DNA of 64,000 nt from Gaiellales bacterium (GCA_036273515.1 DASUHM010000007.1:1-64000); one strand, 5' to 3'. Shown: positions 9,967 through 18,935, numbered from the stretch's first letter. Translations and numbers: made by a program. Notes: generated by a model from the sequence alone, not told the origin.

Positions 9967-12411
9967 CTACGCCCGGATGCGCTCCGCGCGCGGATCCCAG
10001 GTCGGCTCGGCCACCACCTCGGCGGCCACCCGGTCGCCGAAGGCCTCCACCTCGACGGCCGTGCCGACCGTGGTGGCGTCGGCCGGCAGGTAGGCGTAGG
10101 CCAGCGAGCGGCCCACAGCGAAGCCGTATCCGCCGCTCGTGACCCGGCCGACGACCTCGCCGCCCAGGCGCACGGGCTCCGAGCCGAGCGTGACCGCGAG
10201 CGAGTCGGCCAGCGCCAGGCAGGCGAGCCGCCGCACGGGAGCGGACTCGCGCGCCCGCAGGAGCGCCCCGCGGCCGATGAAGTCGACGCCCTTGTCCGGC
10301 TTCACCGCGAAGCCGAGGCCGGCCTCGTCCGGCGTGTCCTCGGGCGTGATGTCGGCGCCCCACACCCGGTAGCCCTTCTCGACCCGTAGCGCGTCGATGG
10401 CCCGGTAGCCGGCGGCCAGCATGCCGTGTGCCGAGCCCGACGCCCAGATCGCGTCCCACAACGCGGCGCCGTACTCGGACGGGCAGTAGAGCTCCCATCC
10501 CAGCTCGCCCACGTAGGTGACCCGCACCGCCAGGCAGGGGATGTGGCCGACCGCGATCTCGGCGGCCCGCATGTACGGCAGACCGGCGTTCGAGAGGTCG
10601 GCCGTCGTCAGCGGCTGGAGGATGTCGCGTGCCCGCGGCCCCCACAGGCCGAGGCAGGCGTAGGCGGAGGTGACGTCGGCGACGTCGACCGAGCCGTCGT
10701 CAGGCATGTGCCGGCGGATCCAGCCGATGTCGTGGTTGCCGAAGGCGGTGCCCGTCACGATCCGGAAGCGGCGCTCGGCCAGGCGGGTGACGGTGAAGTC
10801 GCACTCGATGCCGCCGCGGCTGTTCAGCATCTGGGTGTACGTGACCGTGCCGGCGGGGCGGTCGACGTCGTTGGCGCACAGGCGCTGCAGGAAGGCGGCG
10901 GCGCCGGGCCCCGACACCTCGATCTTGGCGAACGAGGTCTCGTCGAAGAGCCCCGCCCGCTCGCGCGTCGCCATCGCCTCGGCGTGGATCGCCGGCGACC
11001 AGTTCTGGCCCGCCCAGCCGCGCGGGCGCAGACGCTCGTCGCCGAGCGCCGCGTTGGGGTCGAACCAGTTGGCCCGCTCCCAGCCGGACTTCTCGCCGAA
11101 GCTCGCGCCCAGCTCGCCCAGCCGGGCGTACGCCGGGGACAGCCGCAGCGGCCGGCCGGCGGTGCGCTCGTGGTTCGGGTACTTGATGTCGTAGTAGGTC
11201 GAGTAGACCTCGGTCGCCCGGGCCAGGGTGTAGCCTCGGCTCGTGTACTGGCGGCCGAAGCGGCGGCTGTCCATGTGCCACAGGTCGAGGCTGGGCTCGC
11301 CGTTCACGATCCACTCCGCCACCTGCCAGCCCATTCCGCCGGCCCCGGCGAGACCGTGTGCGCAGAACCCGGCTGCGACCCAGAACCCGGGCACCGCCGA
11401 CTCGCCGAGGATGAACTCGCCGTCGGGCGTGAACGCCTCGGGGCCGTTGTAGAGCTTGCGCACCTCGGCCGTCTGCATCGCCGGCACCCGCTCGACCGCG
11501 GCCTCGAGCAGCGGCTCGAACCGGGGCCAGTCCTCGGGCAGGAGCTGGGCCTCGAAGCCGTCCGGCACGCCGTCGAGGGCCCACGGCGCGGGGTTGCGCT
11601 CGTAGCCGCCCATGATCAGGCCGCCGACCTCGGCGCGGAAGTAGATGAGCTTGTCGGGATCGCGCAGGGTCGGCAGCGGCCCGAGCGCCGGCTGGAACGC
11701 CTCGGTGACGAGGAACTCATGGCCGTAGGTGATGATCGGGACGGTGACGCCGACCATGCGCCCGATCTGCGGCGCGTACATGCCGCCCGCATTCACGACG
11801 ACGTCCGTGCGGATCGTGCCCTTGTCGGTCACCACCTCGTGCACGCGCCCGTTCCGCAGGTTGATGCCGGTGACCCGGGTGCGCTGCTCGATGTCGGCGC
11901 CGCGCAGGCGGGCGCCGTCGGCGAGCGCGAACGTGAGCTGGCTCGGGTCGAGGTGGCCGTCGAGCGGGATGAAGGCGGCCGCGACGACGCCGTCGCTCGA
12001 CATCGGCGGGAACATCTCCCTGGCCTCGGCCGGCGAGACGAGCTCCATGTCGAGCCCGAAGCTCTTCGCCCAGCCGGCCTGGCGCTGGATCTCCTCGTAG
12101 CGCTCCTGCGACGATGCCAGCCGCAGTCCGCCCAGCTGGTGCCAGCCCGGATCCTTGCCGGTCTCGCGGGCCAGCTCGGCGTAGAGCCCGACCGAGTACT
12201 GCATCATCTTCGTCAGGCTGATCGTCGAGCGCAGCTGGCCGACCAGGCCGGCCGAGTGCCACGTCGAACCGTGCGTGAGGCCGTACTGCTCGACGAGGAC
12301 GACGTCCTTCCAGCCGAGCCGGGCGAGGTGGTAGAGGATGCTGGTGCCGCCGACCCCGCCCCCGATCACCACCGCCTGCGCCTCGTCTCTCACGGGCCGG
12401 GAGCCTCGCAC
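9967..12411 (-). CDS. FAD-dependent sarcosine/dimethylglycine dehydrogenase-like protein with GcvT domain
   Basis: 814 aa. The N-terminal DAO-type FAD domain has VIGGGVGGTSILYHL (15-29) and STWHSAGLV, where family members attach FAD covalently to His. A central linker domain follows, then a GcvT-like tetrahydrofolate domain from about residue 430 to the end. Family enzymes demethylate dimethylglycine or sarcosine and pass the carbon to folate. GTG 12411 is used here; GTG at residue 7 is an alternative. It follows a choline-kinase-like gene on the same strand, and a DasR-type operator lies right at its 5' end. The exact substrate is not provable from sequence. Confidence 0.85.
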   Translation of the reverse strand: MRGSRPVRDEAQAVVIGGGVGGTSILYHLARLGWKDVVLVEQYGLTHGSTWHSAGLVGQLRSTISLTKMMQYSVGLYAELARETGKDPGWHQLGGLRLASSQERYEEIQRQAGWAKSFGLDMELVSPAEAREMFPPMSSDGVVAAAFIPLDGHLDPSQLTFALADGARLRGADIEQRTRVTGINLRNGRVHEVVTDKGTIRTDVVVNAGGMYAPQIGRMVGVTVPIITYGHEFLVTEAFQPALGPLPTLRDPDKLIYFRAEVGGLIMGGYERNPAPWALDGVPDGFEAQLLPEDWPRFEPLLEAAVERVPAMQTAEVRKLYNGPEAFTPDGEFILGESAVPGFWVAAGFCAHGLAGAGGMGWQVAEWIVNGEPSLDLWHMDSRRFGRQYTSRGYTLARATEVYSTYYDIKYPNHERTAGRPLRLSPAYARLGELGASFGEKSGWERANWFDPNAALGDERLRPRGWAGQNWSPAIHAEAMATRERAGLFDETSFAKIEVSGPGAAAFLQRLCANDVDRPAGTVTYTQMLNSRGGIECDFTVTRLAERRFRIVTGTAFGNHDIGWIRRHMPDDGSVDVADVTSAYACLGLWGPRARDILQPLTTADLSNAGLPYMRAAEIAVGHIPCLAVRVTYVGELGWELYCPSEYGAALWDAIWASGSAHGMLAAGYRAIDALRVEKGYRVWGADITPEDTPDEAGLGFAVKPDKGVDFIGRGALLRARESAPVRRLACLALADSLAVTLGSEPVRLGGEVVGRVTSGGYGFAVGRSLAYAYLPADATTVGTAVEVEAFGDRVAAEVVAEPTWDPRAERIRA

Positions 12412-12412
12412 A

Positions 12413-12428
12413 ACTGGTATAGACCAGT
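12413..12428. promoter_or_regulatory. GntR/DasR-type operator palindrome
   Basis: ACTGGTATAGACCAGT has ACTGGT/ACCAGT arms around a 4-bp centre and matches the published actinobacterial DasR site (ACTGGTCTAGACCACT-like) except for one or two positions. It touches the start codon of the flavoprotein gene and the stop codon of the kinase gene, where a bound repressor would block transcription of the flavoprotein gene. Confidence 0.6.
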
Positions 12429-13357
12429 CAACCTCGAAGCACCTCGATCCAGGTCGGGTAGCGGGGGTCGGACGCCCGCTCGCGCAGCCGGGCGAAGAAC
12501 CGGTCGGCGTAGGCGACGTAGTCGGCGTCGGTGGTGCGCAGGCCCTGCTGGACGACGCCCCACATCGCCTCGCGGAAGTCCGACATGATCCGCATGAGCC
12601 GGATCCGGGCGAAGTCGCGCTCGCGCACGCGACCGAGGTAGGCGCGCAGGAGCGTGCGGTCGTCGTCCTCGGTCAGGTCGTGGTTCGTCGAGAAATTGGC
12701 GAGGTCGAAGAACGGATCGCCCATCCCGGAGTACTCCCAGTCGACGATCAGAAGCCGACTGCCCTCGAGCAGGAAGTTCGCGTTCAGGAGGTCGTTGTGG
12801 CACAGGCACAGCGGCGGCGGGTCGGCCGCGAGCGCAGCCCGCATCTCGTCGGCCCGCTCCCACGACCAGTGAAACGCCTCGGGCAGGTCGACGCCCAGCC
12901 AGCGGGCGTTGTCGCGGTAGGTCTCGACGATCCCGAACGCCGAGAACGACGCGTCGATCGCCGGGCCCTCGTGCAGCCGCCGGAGCGTCGCCGCGACCTG
13001 CCCCAACATCGTCGTCGTGCGCATCTGCTCGGGCGGCACCGGGTGGCCCTCGACGAAGCGCGTGATCAGGATCTTCTCCGGCCGCAGGTAGGCCAGCACC
13101 TGCGGGCCGATGCCCAGCCCGCCGGCCATGACGGTGGCCGCGTACTCGGCCTCACGATCGGCGCCGAGCATCTCCGCCTCGCCGGTCACGCGCAGGACGT
13201 ACTCCTCGGGCGCGCCGTGGATGCGGTAGTTCAGGTTGGTGAGCCCGCCCAGCAGCGGCTCGGCCCGGAGCGGGTAGCCGCGCAGGTCGGGGACGCGCTC
13301 GGCGATCTGGGCCAGGTCGTCCGCGGTGGGCGGATTCGAGACCTCGAGGGCGTCCAC
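12428..13357 (-). CDS. Choline/ethanolamine kinase-like phosphotransferase (APH fold)
   Basis: 309 aa. Kinase core with LGGLTNLNYRI (nucleotide loop), catalytic CHNDLLNANFLL (about 195) and metal-binding IVDWEYSGMGDPFFDLANF (about 213), the choline-kinase version of the APH fold. It probably phosphorylates a small amino alcohol such as choline. Being upstream of a dimethylglycine/sarcosine dehydrogenase-like gene fits methylated-amine metabolism. GTG 13357 follows the -10 TATCGT (13370-13365) by 7 nt, so leaderless translation is likely. Confidence 0.8.
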   Translation of the reverse strand: MDALEVSNPPTADDLAQIAERVPDLRGYPLRAEPLLGGLTNLNYRIHGAPEEYVLRVTGEAEMLGADREAEYAATVMAGGLGIGPQVLAYLRPEKILITRFVEGHPVPPEQMRTTTMLGQVAATLRRLHEGPAIDASFSAFGIVETYRDNARWLGVDLPEAFHWSWERADEMRAALAADPPPLCLCHNDLLNANFLLEGSRLLIVDWEYSGMGDPFFDLANFSTNHDLTEDDDRTLLRAYLGRVRERDFARIRLMRIMSDFREAMWGVVQQGLRTTDADYVAYADRFFARLRERASDPRYPTWIEVLRG

Positions 13358-13363
13358 GCGGCC

Positions 13364-13370
13364 TACGATA
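13364..13370. promoter_or_regulatory. Overlapping divergent -10 boxes
   Basis: TACGATA holds a plus-strand TACGAT (13364-13369) facing the pabB-like gene and a minus-strand TATCGT (13370-13365) facing the kinase gene. The two polymerase sites overlap almost completely, so only one can be occupied at a time. Confidence 0.45.
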
Positions 13371-13419
13371 CGCCATCGCCGCCGGTACCCTCACCCCGCG
13401 CGCAAGCCACCGCTGGCTG

Positions 13420-14475
13420 GTGCTCGACTCGGCGGCGGACGACCCGTTCGCGCAGGTCGAGCGCTTCCTCCTGGGCCACGGATTCGGGACGCCCGGCCCG
13501 CCTGCGGGCATGCTCGCCGACCTGTTTCTCGGCTACGCCCTGGCGGCGGGCCTGGCCGGGGTGCACGTCCCCCAGCCGCCGGAGCCCTGCCCGCTGCCGG
13601 TGGCCGCATGCCGCGTGCGCCCGGCCGACGAGCCCGCGCCGCGGCCGGGCTCGTTCCATACGGGGGCGTTCGCCCCCACCTGGACGCCGGCCGAGCACGC
13701 GGCCGCCGTCGAGCGGGTGCGGGAGGCGATCGGCCGCGGCGACGTGTACCAGGTGAACCTCGTCCAGCACCTGCGGGCGCCCTTTCACGGCTCGCCGCGC
13801 GCGCTCGCCGCGGCGCTGCGACCGCTCGACGCGGCCTGGGCGCACGCGCTCCACGGCGACGGCTGGTCGATCGTCTCGGCGACGCCCGAGCTCTTCCTGC
13901 AGACGCGCGCCGACCGGGCCTTCACGATGCCGATCAAGGGCACGCGGCCGGCCGGGTCGTCCGAGCCGATCGCGGCCAGCCCGAAGGACCGGGCCGAGCA
14001 CGTGATGATCGTCGACCTCGAGCGCAACGACCTCGGCCGCGTCTGCCGCCCCGGCAGCATCCGGGTCACCGAGTTCCTGCGCGAGCGGCCGATGGCCGGC
14101 GTGCGCCACATGGTCTCGACCGTCGAGGGCCGGCTGCGGCCCGGCGTGGGCCTGGCCGAGCTCCTGCGGGCGACGTTCCCCGGCGGCTCGGTGACCGGGG
14201 CGCCGAAGCTCTCGGCGATCGACCACATCGCCAGCCTCGAGCCAGTCGGGCGGGGCGCCGCGATGGGCGCGCTCGGCGTCGTCCACCCGAACGGCGACCT
14301 CGACCTGGGGCTCACGATCCGTACGCTCGCCGTGGCCGAGGGCGGGCTGCACATGTGGGTCGGCGGCGGCATCGTGTGGGACTCCGACCCGGCCGCCGAG
14401 GTGGAGGAGTCGCTGGTCAAGGCACGGCCGCTGGCGCGCCTGATCGGCGCGGCGCTTCCCGGAGCGGTGGCGTGA
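13420..14475 (+). CDS. pabB: Aminodeoxychorismate synthase component I-like (PabB), short N-terminus
   Basis: 351 aa from GTG 13420; typical PabB is about 450 aa, so the N-terminal region is much reduced. The chorismate-binding core is complete: QVNLVQ, PIKGTRP (the Lys is typical of PabB rather than anthranilate synthase), DLERNDLGRVC, FPGGSVTGAPK and WVGGGIVWDSDP. It would aminate chorismate towards p-aminobenzoate for folate. No glutaminase domain is fused. The frame stays open upstream (ASHRW before the GTG resembles the family start), so the true start may be further upstream, possibly the in-frame ATC at 13375, 5 nt after a -10. Confidence 0.8.
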   Translation: MLDSAADDPFAQVERFLLGHGFGTPGPPAGMLADLFLGYALAAGLAGVHVPQPPEPCPLPVAACRVRPADEPAPRPGSFHTGAFAPTWTPAEHAAAVERVREAIGRGDVYQVNLVQHLRAPFHGSPRALAAALRPLDAAWAHALHGDGWSIVSATPELFLQTRADRAFTMPIKGTRPAGSSEPIAASPKDRAEHVMIVDLERNDLGRVCRPGSIRVTEFLRERPMAGVRHMVSTVEGRLRPGVGLAELLRATFPGGSVTGAPKLSAIDHIASLEPVGRGAAMGALGVVHPNGDLDLGLTIRTLAVAEGGLHMWVGGGIVWDSDPAAEVEESLVKARPLARLIGAALPGAVA

Positions 14476-14765
14476 TCTCGGCCGACTCCCTGACGGTGCT
14501 CGCCATGGTCGCCGTGCTCGCCCTGGGCACGCGCCGGGTGCAGCGCCGCTTCGCCCGGATCGCGATGGCCGGCCTGACGGGCCTCTTCGCGGCGCTCTGG
14601 CTGGCCGAGTTCGGCTCGGCCGTCGCCGGCGCGATCGTCGCCGTCGTCGCGCTGGTCGTGATCGGGGTCGGGCTGGTCGGCCTCGCGGCCGGCCGGGTCA
14701 GGGGTGAAGCATCCACACCCCCGGCTCGACGTAGACCGCCTCGTCGCGCTCGCGGTCGACGCTGA
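14472..14765 (+). CDS. Small two-span membrane protein
   Basis: 97 aa from a GTG overlapping the pabB stop by 4 bases (GTGA). Two hydrophobic segments are visible: about residues 5-17, and 30-75 as one or two spans rich in Ala, Val and Gly. A basic C-terminal tail overlaps the 3' end of the opposing acetyltransferase gene by 68 bases, where codon bias weakens. Function unknown. Translational coupling to pabB supports it being real. Confidence 0.45.
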   Translation: MISADSLTVLAMVAVLALGTRRVQRRFARIAMAGLTGLFAALWLAEFGSAVAGAIVAVVALVVIGVGLVGLAAGRVRGEASTPPARRRPPRRARGRR

Positions 14766-15420
14766 GCGGCGCCAGGGCATCCGGGACGACGTAGCTGCCC
14801 GACTCCGGCAGCGCCAGGCCCGCCCACTGCTCCCACTCGGCGACGGTGCCGGCGATGCGCATCGCCTCGGCCACCGGGGCCAGCACACGGGCGCCGCAGC
14901 GATGATGCGTGCGCAGCCACGGATCGAAGGGCACGCCGTCGGCGTCCGCCCACTCCGCGTAGCGCTCGATCGGCGTCAGCGGGTAGCGGTGCTTCAGCGT
15001 CGGCCGGGCGGGCGCGATCATGCGGGGCAGACCGCAGGCGCGCAGCGCGCGCAGGACGGCGCCGCCGAGGCCCTCGCCGCGGTGGCCGGCGACCACCTCG
15101 CTCGCCATCGCGCACATCGTGTCCGGCGGCGTCCCGGCGGCGTGGCCCTCGACCGCCCGCTCGAGCGCGCCGTCCCAGCCGGCCGGGAGCCCGGCGACCG
15201 TGCCGTCCCACGCGAGCGGCACGCCCCAGCCGCCGGCGACCACGGCGTCGGCGTCGTCGAGCAGCACCAGGTTGAACTCGGCGAACAGGCGGTCGACGTC
15301 AGGGATCAGCCGCCGCGCGACCGGGTCGTGGAAGATGAACTCCGGCCAGCCCTCCCCGAACGGGAGCCGGTCGCGCAGGTCGGGCCGCTCGGCGAGGGAG
15401 ACGACGGCGTGCTCGCTCAC
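14698..15420 (-). CDS. GNAT-like acetyltransferase
   Basis: 240 aa. The acetyl-CoA pyrophosphate loop reads VAGHRGEGLGGAVLRALR in the middle of the protein, preceded by a strand with ASEVV. Flanking regions match no specific substrate class. It starts at GTG 15420, overlapping the stop of the upstream kinase-fold gene by 4 bases, so the two are coupled and may act on the same compound. Confidence 0.65.
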   Translation of the reverse strand: MSEHAVVSLAERPDLRDRLPFGEGWPEFIFHDPVARRLIPDVDRLFAEFNLVLLDDADAVVAGGWGVPLAWDGTVAGLPAGWDGALERAVEGHAAGTPPDTMCAMASEVVAGHRGEGLGGAVLRALRACGLPRMIAPARPTLKHRYPLTPIERYAEWADADGVPFDPWLRTHHRCGARVLAPVAEAMRIAGTVAEWEQWAGLALPESGSYVVPDALAPLSVDRERDEAVYVEPGVWMLHP

Positions 15421-16472
15421 GCCCACTCCCGGATCGCGGCCGCGGCGGCCAGCCCGGCCGGCGAGCGCCACCACTGCGCATGGCCGAGCACGAACGTGTC
15501 CCACGCCCAGTCGGCCTTCTCGCGGTCGCCCTCCACGCCCCAGTAGTAGTCGAGGAACGAGATCCCGTACTCGAACTGGCACACGGCGAGCACGTCGGTG
15601 AGCGCCTCGCGCTCGGCCGGCTCGAGCGGCGTCTCGGCGGCGTAGCTCGCGACGAGCAGCCTCGCATGGCGCAGGTCGAACGCGGTGTCGTCGCCGGCCG
15701 AGATGCGGTTCCAGAAGAAGCAGTTGCGCTCGACCGAGACGGCCAGGTCGAGGACGCGCGGCGCGTAGTCGGACTGGTGGAAGTCGATGATCCCGGCGAC
15801 CTCGTCGCCCGCGAAGAAGAGGTTGTTCGTCTGCCAGTCGCCGTGGAGCGGGCGCAGCGGCAGGGCGTCGAGGAGCGGCCGCAGGCGGGCGAACGGCTCG
15901 GCGTAGGCGGCCGTCACCGCCGCCTGCCAGTCGCGCCCGGCCAGATGGTCGGCCACCGCGGGCCGCTGGGCCGCAAGCCGCTCGACGGCGGCCACCGGTT
16001 CCTCGGCGACCGCCCCGATCTGCACGACGAAGCCGGCCTGCGGCTGGGGCGTGCGATCGGGGAAGTGGGCGCCGGCGGCGTGCAGCCGCGCCAGCGTCCG
16101 CCCGGCCGAGGCGACGTGCACGTCGGAGCTGAACGGGTCCCAGCTGTCCGCGCCTTCGTAGACGTCCTCGCCCGCGGCCGGCTCGTGCACCTCGTACCAG
16201 AGCCGCTCCGACTCGATCAGGCCGAGCGCCCGTGTCGCCGGCACGCCCCGGTCGGCCAGGTGATTCGCGAGCCGGTGCTGCCACTCGATCTGCGACCGGG
16301 CCCGTCTCATCGGCGGCTGCCGCTTCAGGTACACCTCGCCCGCCGGGGTGCGGCAGCGGGCGACGGCGAAGAGCCAGCGTCGGTGACGGGTCAGAAGCTC
16401 GGTCTCGGGGCCGAGCACGACCCGGGCCTCGGCGCGCGTGATCGGCTCCCAGTATCGGTCGGCGATCGCCAT
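15417..16472 (-). CDS. Aminoglycoside phosphotransferase-fold kinase
   Basis: 351 aa from ATG 16472. Catalytic loop PLHGDWQTNNLFF (about 218) and metal site GIIDFHQSDY (about 237) define the APH/homoserine-kinase-like fold. The N-lobe has an EVYLKRQ lysine strand. It likely phosphorylates a small hydroxyl compound; resistance is not implied. The minus-strand -10 TACCCT (16486-16481) lies 8 nt before the ATG. Confidence 0.7.
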   Translation of the reverse strand: MAIADRYWEPITRAEARVVLGPETELLTRHRRWLFAVARCRTPAGEVYLKRQPPMRRARSQIEWQHRLANHLADRGVPATRALGLIESERLWYEVHEPAAGEDVYEGADSWDPFSSDVHVASAGRTLARLHAAGAHFPDRTPQPQAGFVVQIGAVAEEPVAAVERLAAQRPAVADHLAGRDWQAAVTAAYAEPFARLRPLLDALPLRPLHGDWQTNNLFFAGDEVAGIIDFHQSDYAPRVLDLAVSVERNCFFWNRISAGDDTAFDLRHARLLVASYAAETPLEPAEREALTDVLAVCQFEYGISFLDYYWGVEGDREKADWAWDTFVLGHAQWWRSPAGLAAAAAIREWA

Positions 16473-16480
16473 CGCGTCCG

Positions 16481-16502
16481 AGGGTATCCGCATGGATACG
16501 AT
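16481..16502. promoter_or_regulatory. Divergent leaderless promoters sharing a palindrome
   Basis: GTATCC-gcat-GGATAC (16484-16499) is a perfect inverted repeat. Its arms contribute to a minus-strand -10 TACCCT (16486-16481) for the kinase gene and a plus-strand -10 TACGAT (16497-16502) for the sulfurtransferase gene, each 7-8 nt from the start codon it serves. Confidence 0.5.
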
Positions 16503-16509
16503 CTGACAC

Positions 16510-17358
16510 ATGGCGACCGATGTCCTCGTCACCGCCGCCTGGCTCCACGAACGGCCCGCCGACGTGCGCGTCCTCGACGTGCGCGGGCGGGTGCGGACGC
16601 AGGAGCCGCGCTATCACGCCGACCCGGACGCCTACCGGGCCGGGCACATCCCCGGCGCGGCCTTCGTCGACTGGCGCAGCGACTTCACCGACCGCACCGA
16701 CCCCGTGCCCGTGCAGCTGGCGCCCCCGGCCGCCTTCGCCGCCGACGCCACCCGGCTCGGGATCGGGAACGACACGACGGTCGTGGCCTACGACGACTAC
16801 CGGAACGTCCTCGCCGGACGGGTCGTCTGGGCCCTGCGCACCTACGGCCACGGCCGCGCCCACGTGCTGGACGGCGGCCTGCGGGCGTGGAAGGCGGCGG
16901 GCTACGATCTGCGCGAGGGCGACGAGGCGCCGGCGCCGGCCGACCCGCCGTACCGGCCGGGCGAGCGGCGGCCGACGCTGTGGACGCTGGCCGAGATGAA
17001 GGCGGCGCTCGAGCGCGACGTGCTCGTCCTCGACGCGCGCGCCCACGACGAGTACGCCGGCATCGAGAGCCACGCCCGCCGCCACGGCCACATCCCCGGC
17101 GCGGTCAACGTGCCCTACCGCGACCTGCTCGTCGACGACGGCGCCTTCCGGCCCGCCGACGAGCTGCGCCAGGCCTTCGCCGACAACGGCATCGACGTCT
17201 CCCGGATCGACCGGCCGGTCGTCGTCTACTGCAACGGCGGCGTCTCGGCGACCGCCGTCGCGAACGCGCTCGCCATCGCCGGCGGCCCCGCCGCGGCCGT
17301 GTACGACGGCTCATGGAACGAGTGGGGCAACCGCTCCGAGACGCCCGTCGAGAACTGA
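16510..17358 (+). CDS. sseA: 3-mercaptopyruvate/thiosulfate sulfurtransferase
   Basis: 282 aa with two rhodanese domains. The N-terminal, non-catalytic one has VLDVRGR and AGHIPGAAFVDWR. The C-terminal one has VLDARAHDEYAG, GHIPGAVNVPY and the active-site loop YCNGGVSA with Cys241. It moves sulfur from mercaptopyruvate or thiosulfate to cyanide or thiols. The loop differs from the common CGSGVTA, so donor preference is uncertain. ATG 16510 lies 7 nt after the -10 TACGAT. Confidence 0.85.
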   Translation: MATDVLVTAAWLHERPADVRVLDVRGRVRTQEPRYHADPDAYRAGHIPGAAFVDWRSDFTDRTDPVPVQLAPPAAFAADATRLGIGNDTTVVAYDDYRNVLAGRVVWALRTYGHGRAHVLDGGLRAWKAAGYDLREGDEAPAPADPPYRPGERRPTLWTLAEMKAALERDVLVLDARAHDEYAGIESHARRHGHIPGAVNVPYRDLLVDDGAFRPADELRQAFADNGIDVSRIDRPVVVYCNGGVSATAVANALAIAGGPAAAVYDGSWNEWGNRSETPVEN

Positions 17359-17365
17359 CCGCGAA

Positions 17366-17399
17366 CCGGGGCCAGGCCCCGCCGGGGGCCTGGCCCCGG
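17366..17399 (+). terminator. Strong hairpin after the sulfurtransferase gene
   Basis: CCGGGGCCAGGCCCC pairs perfectly over 15 bp with GGGGCCTGGCCCCGG around a 4-nt loop, 8 bases after the stop. No U-run follows. The core GGGGCCAGGCCCC resembles the GGGGTCAGACCCC hairpins found elsewhere in this window. Confidence 0.6.
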
Positions 17400-17448
17400 G
17401 GTGCGGCGGGGACTGCCCATGAGCCAAAAGAGTGTCGTCACCTGCCAC

Positions 17449-17477
17449 TTGTACCGGCGTCGCGGGTTACGTAGCCT
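17449..17477 (+). promoter_or_regulatory. Promoter of the GS-like gene
   Basis: TTGTAC (17449-17454), a 17-bp spacer and TAGCCT (17472-17477) match the housekeeping sigma pattern. They leave a leader of about 55 nt ending in a good AAGGAGG site before GTG 17541. Confidence 0.55.
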
Positions 17478-17540
17478 GCGCTCTGCCATACGCCGCGAGC
17501 CGACCCTGCCGGCGGGCGGCCCACGACCAAGGAGGAATTC

Positions 17541-18935
17541 GTGAGCGACCTCGACCAGTTCGTCGAGGCCCCGGGGCGGTCGGATCTGGTGGCGGATGTC
17601 CGCCGCCGCATCGACGCCGAGGGCATCACCTACATCTACTACCAGTTCGTCTCGGTCACGGGCCGGATCATGGGCAAGGGCGTGCCCGCCAACCACTGGG
17701 AGACCATCGCCCAGAAGGGGTTCCAGCTGGTGTACGGCTCGACGGCCAACCTGTTCGTCGACCGCCACGGCGACTACATCGGCTACGGGCCCGAGGCCTG
17801 GGAGCTCGTCGGGATCCCCGAGCCGGAGACGTTCGCGGTGCTGCCGTGGGACCGAAAGGTGGCCCGCGTCTGGTGCACCTGCTTCCGCAACCGTGAGGAC
17901 CTCGACGGCCCCGGCGCCTTCCTGACCTCCGACTGCCGCGGCAACCTGCGCCGCCTCCAGGCCGATCTCGAAGCGCGCACCGGCATGCACCTGCGCGCCG
18001 GCATGGAGCCCGAGATGATGTGGCTCAAGCTGAACCCGGACGGCACGCCGTCGGTCGAGGGCCAGACCAAGCCCTACTGCTACCACATCGACCAGTTCTC
18101 CGAGCTCCAGCCGATCATCCACAAGGTGATCGAGTACGCCGGCGCCCTCGGCCTCGACATGATCCAGGGCGACCACGAGGACGCCCCCGGCCAGGTGGAG
18201 CTGAACTTCGGCTTCGACCGGGCCGAGGCCACCGCCGACAACCTGACGACGTTCCGGCAGGTGTGCAAGGCCGTCGGCCGCGAGCTGGGCGCCTTTCCGT
18301 GCTTCATGCCGAAGCCGTTCATGGGCGTCTCGGCCAACGGGTGCCACACAAACCTCTCGCTGTGGAAGGGCGACGAGAACCTCTTCCTGCCCGAGGGCGA
18401 CAACCCGCGCATGCCGTCGCAGCTCGGCCTGAATGCGATCGGCGGCATCCTCGAGCACCTGCGCGCGCTCACCTGCATCACGGCGCCGACGGTGAACTCG
18501 TACCGCCGCTTCTGGGAGACCGGGTTCTGGGCGCCGGTGTTCGCCGACTGGGGCTACCAGAACCGCACGACCGCCCTGCGCGTCTCCTCGCCGGACCGGT
18601 TCGAGTACCGCTCGGTCGACTCCTCGGTCAACCCGTACCTGGGCCTGGCCGCGCTGACGATCGCGATGGAGGACGGCATCAACCGCAAGCTCGATCCGGG
18701 CGATCCCGAGGAGGGCAACATCTACGAGGCGATCGCCGCCGGCAAGAAGGTCAGCCGCGTGCCGATGACGCTCGGCGAGGCGCTCCAGGCCCTCGACGAC
18801 GACGAGCTCGTGAAGTCGGCCATGCCCGGCGAGATGCTGCGCGTCTTCGAGCACTACAAGCGCGACGAGTGGGAGCGCTACTGCGGAGAGGTGTCCGACT
18901 GGGACGTCAAGGAGTACCTCGACGTCCTGCCGTAA
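17541..18935 (+). CDS. Glutamine synthetase-family amide ligase (GlnT / gamma-glutamylmethylamide synthetase-like)
   Basis: 464 aa from GTG 17541 with AAGGAGG 6 nt upstream. Glutamine synthetase folds are clear: GMEPEMMWLK (metal Glu), GDHEDAPGQVELNF, NGCHTNLSLW (ATP/metal His), and FEYRSVDSSVNPYLGLAA near the C-terminus. It joins glutamate to ammonia or an amine using ATP. It is closer in look to GlnT/GmaS proteins than to housekeeping GlnA. The downstream split glutamate-synthase genes suggest either methylamine assimilation (gamma-glutamylmethylamide) or ammonium assimilation. The stop codon overlaps the next start by one base. Confidence 0.8.
   Translation: MSDLDQFVEAPGRSDLVADVRRRIDAEGITYIYYQFVSVTGRIMGKGVPANHWETIAQKGFQLVYGSTANLFVDRHGDYIGYGPEAWELVGIPEPETFAVLPWDRKVARVWCTCFRNREDLDGPGAFLTSDCRGNLRRLQADLEARTGMHLRAGMEPEMMWLKLNPDGTPSVEGQTKPYCYHIDQFSELQPIIHKVIEYAGALGLDMIQGDHEDAPGQVELNFGFDRAEATADNLTTFRQVCKAVGRELGAFPCFMPKPFMGVSANGCHTNLSLWKGDENLFLPEGDNPRMPSQLGLNAIGGILEHLRALTCITAPTVNSYRRFWETGFWAPVFADWGYQNRTTALRVSSPDRFEYRSVDSSVNPYLGLAALTIAMEDGINRKLDPGDPEEGNIYEAIAAGKKVSRVPMTLGEALQALDDDELVKSAMPGEMLRVFEHYKRDEWERYCGEVSDWDVKEYLDVLP

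Noticed and set aside
12428-16472. APH-fold genes as aminoglycoside resistance
   Set aside because: Catalytic motifs fit choline kinase-like and metabolic small-molecule kinases; no resistance context.
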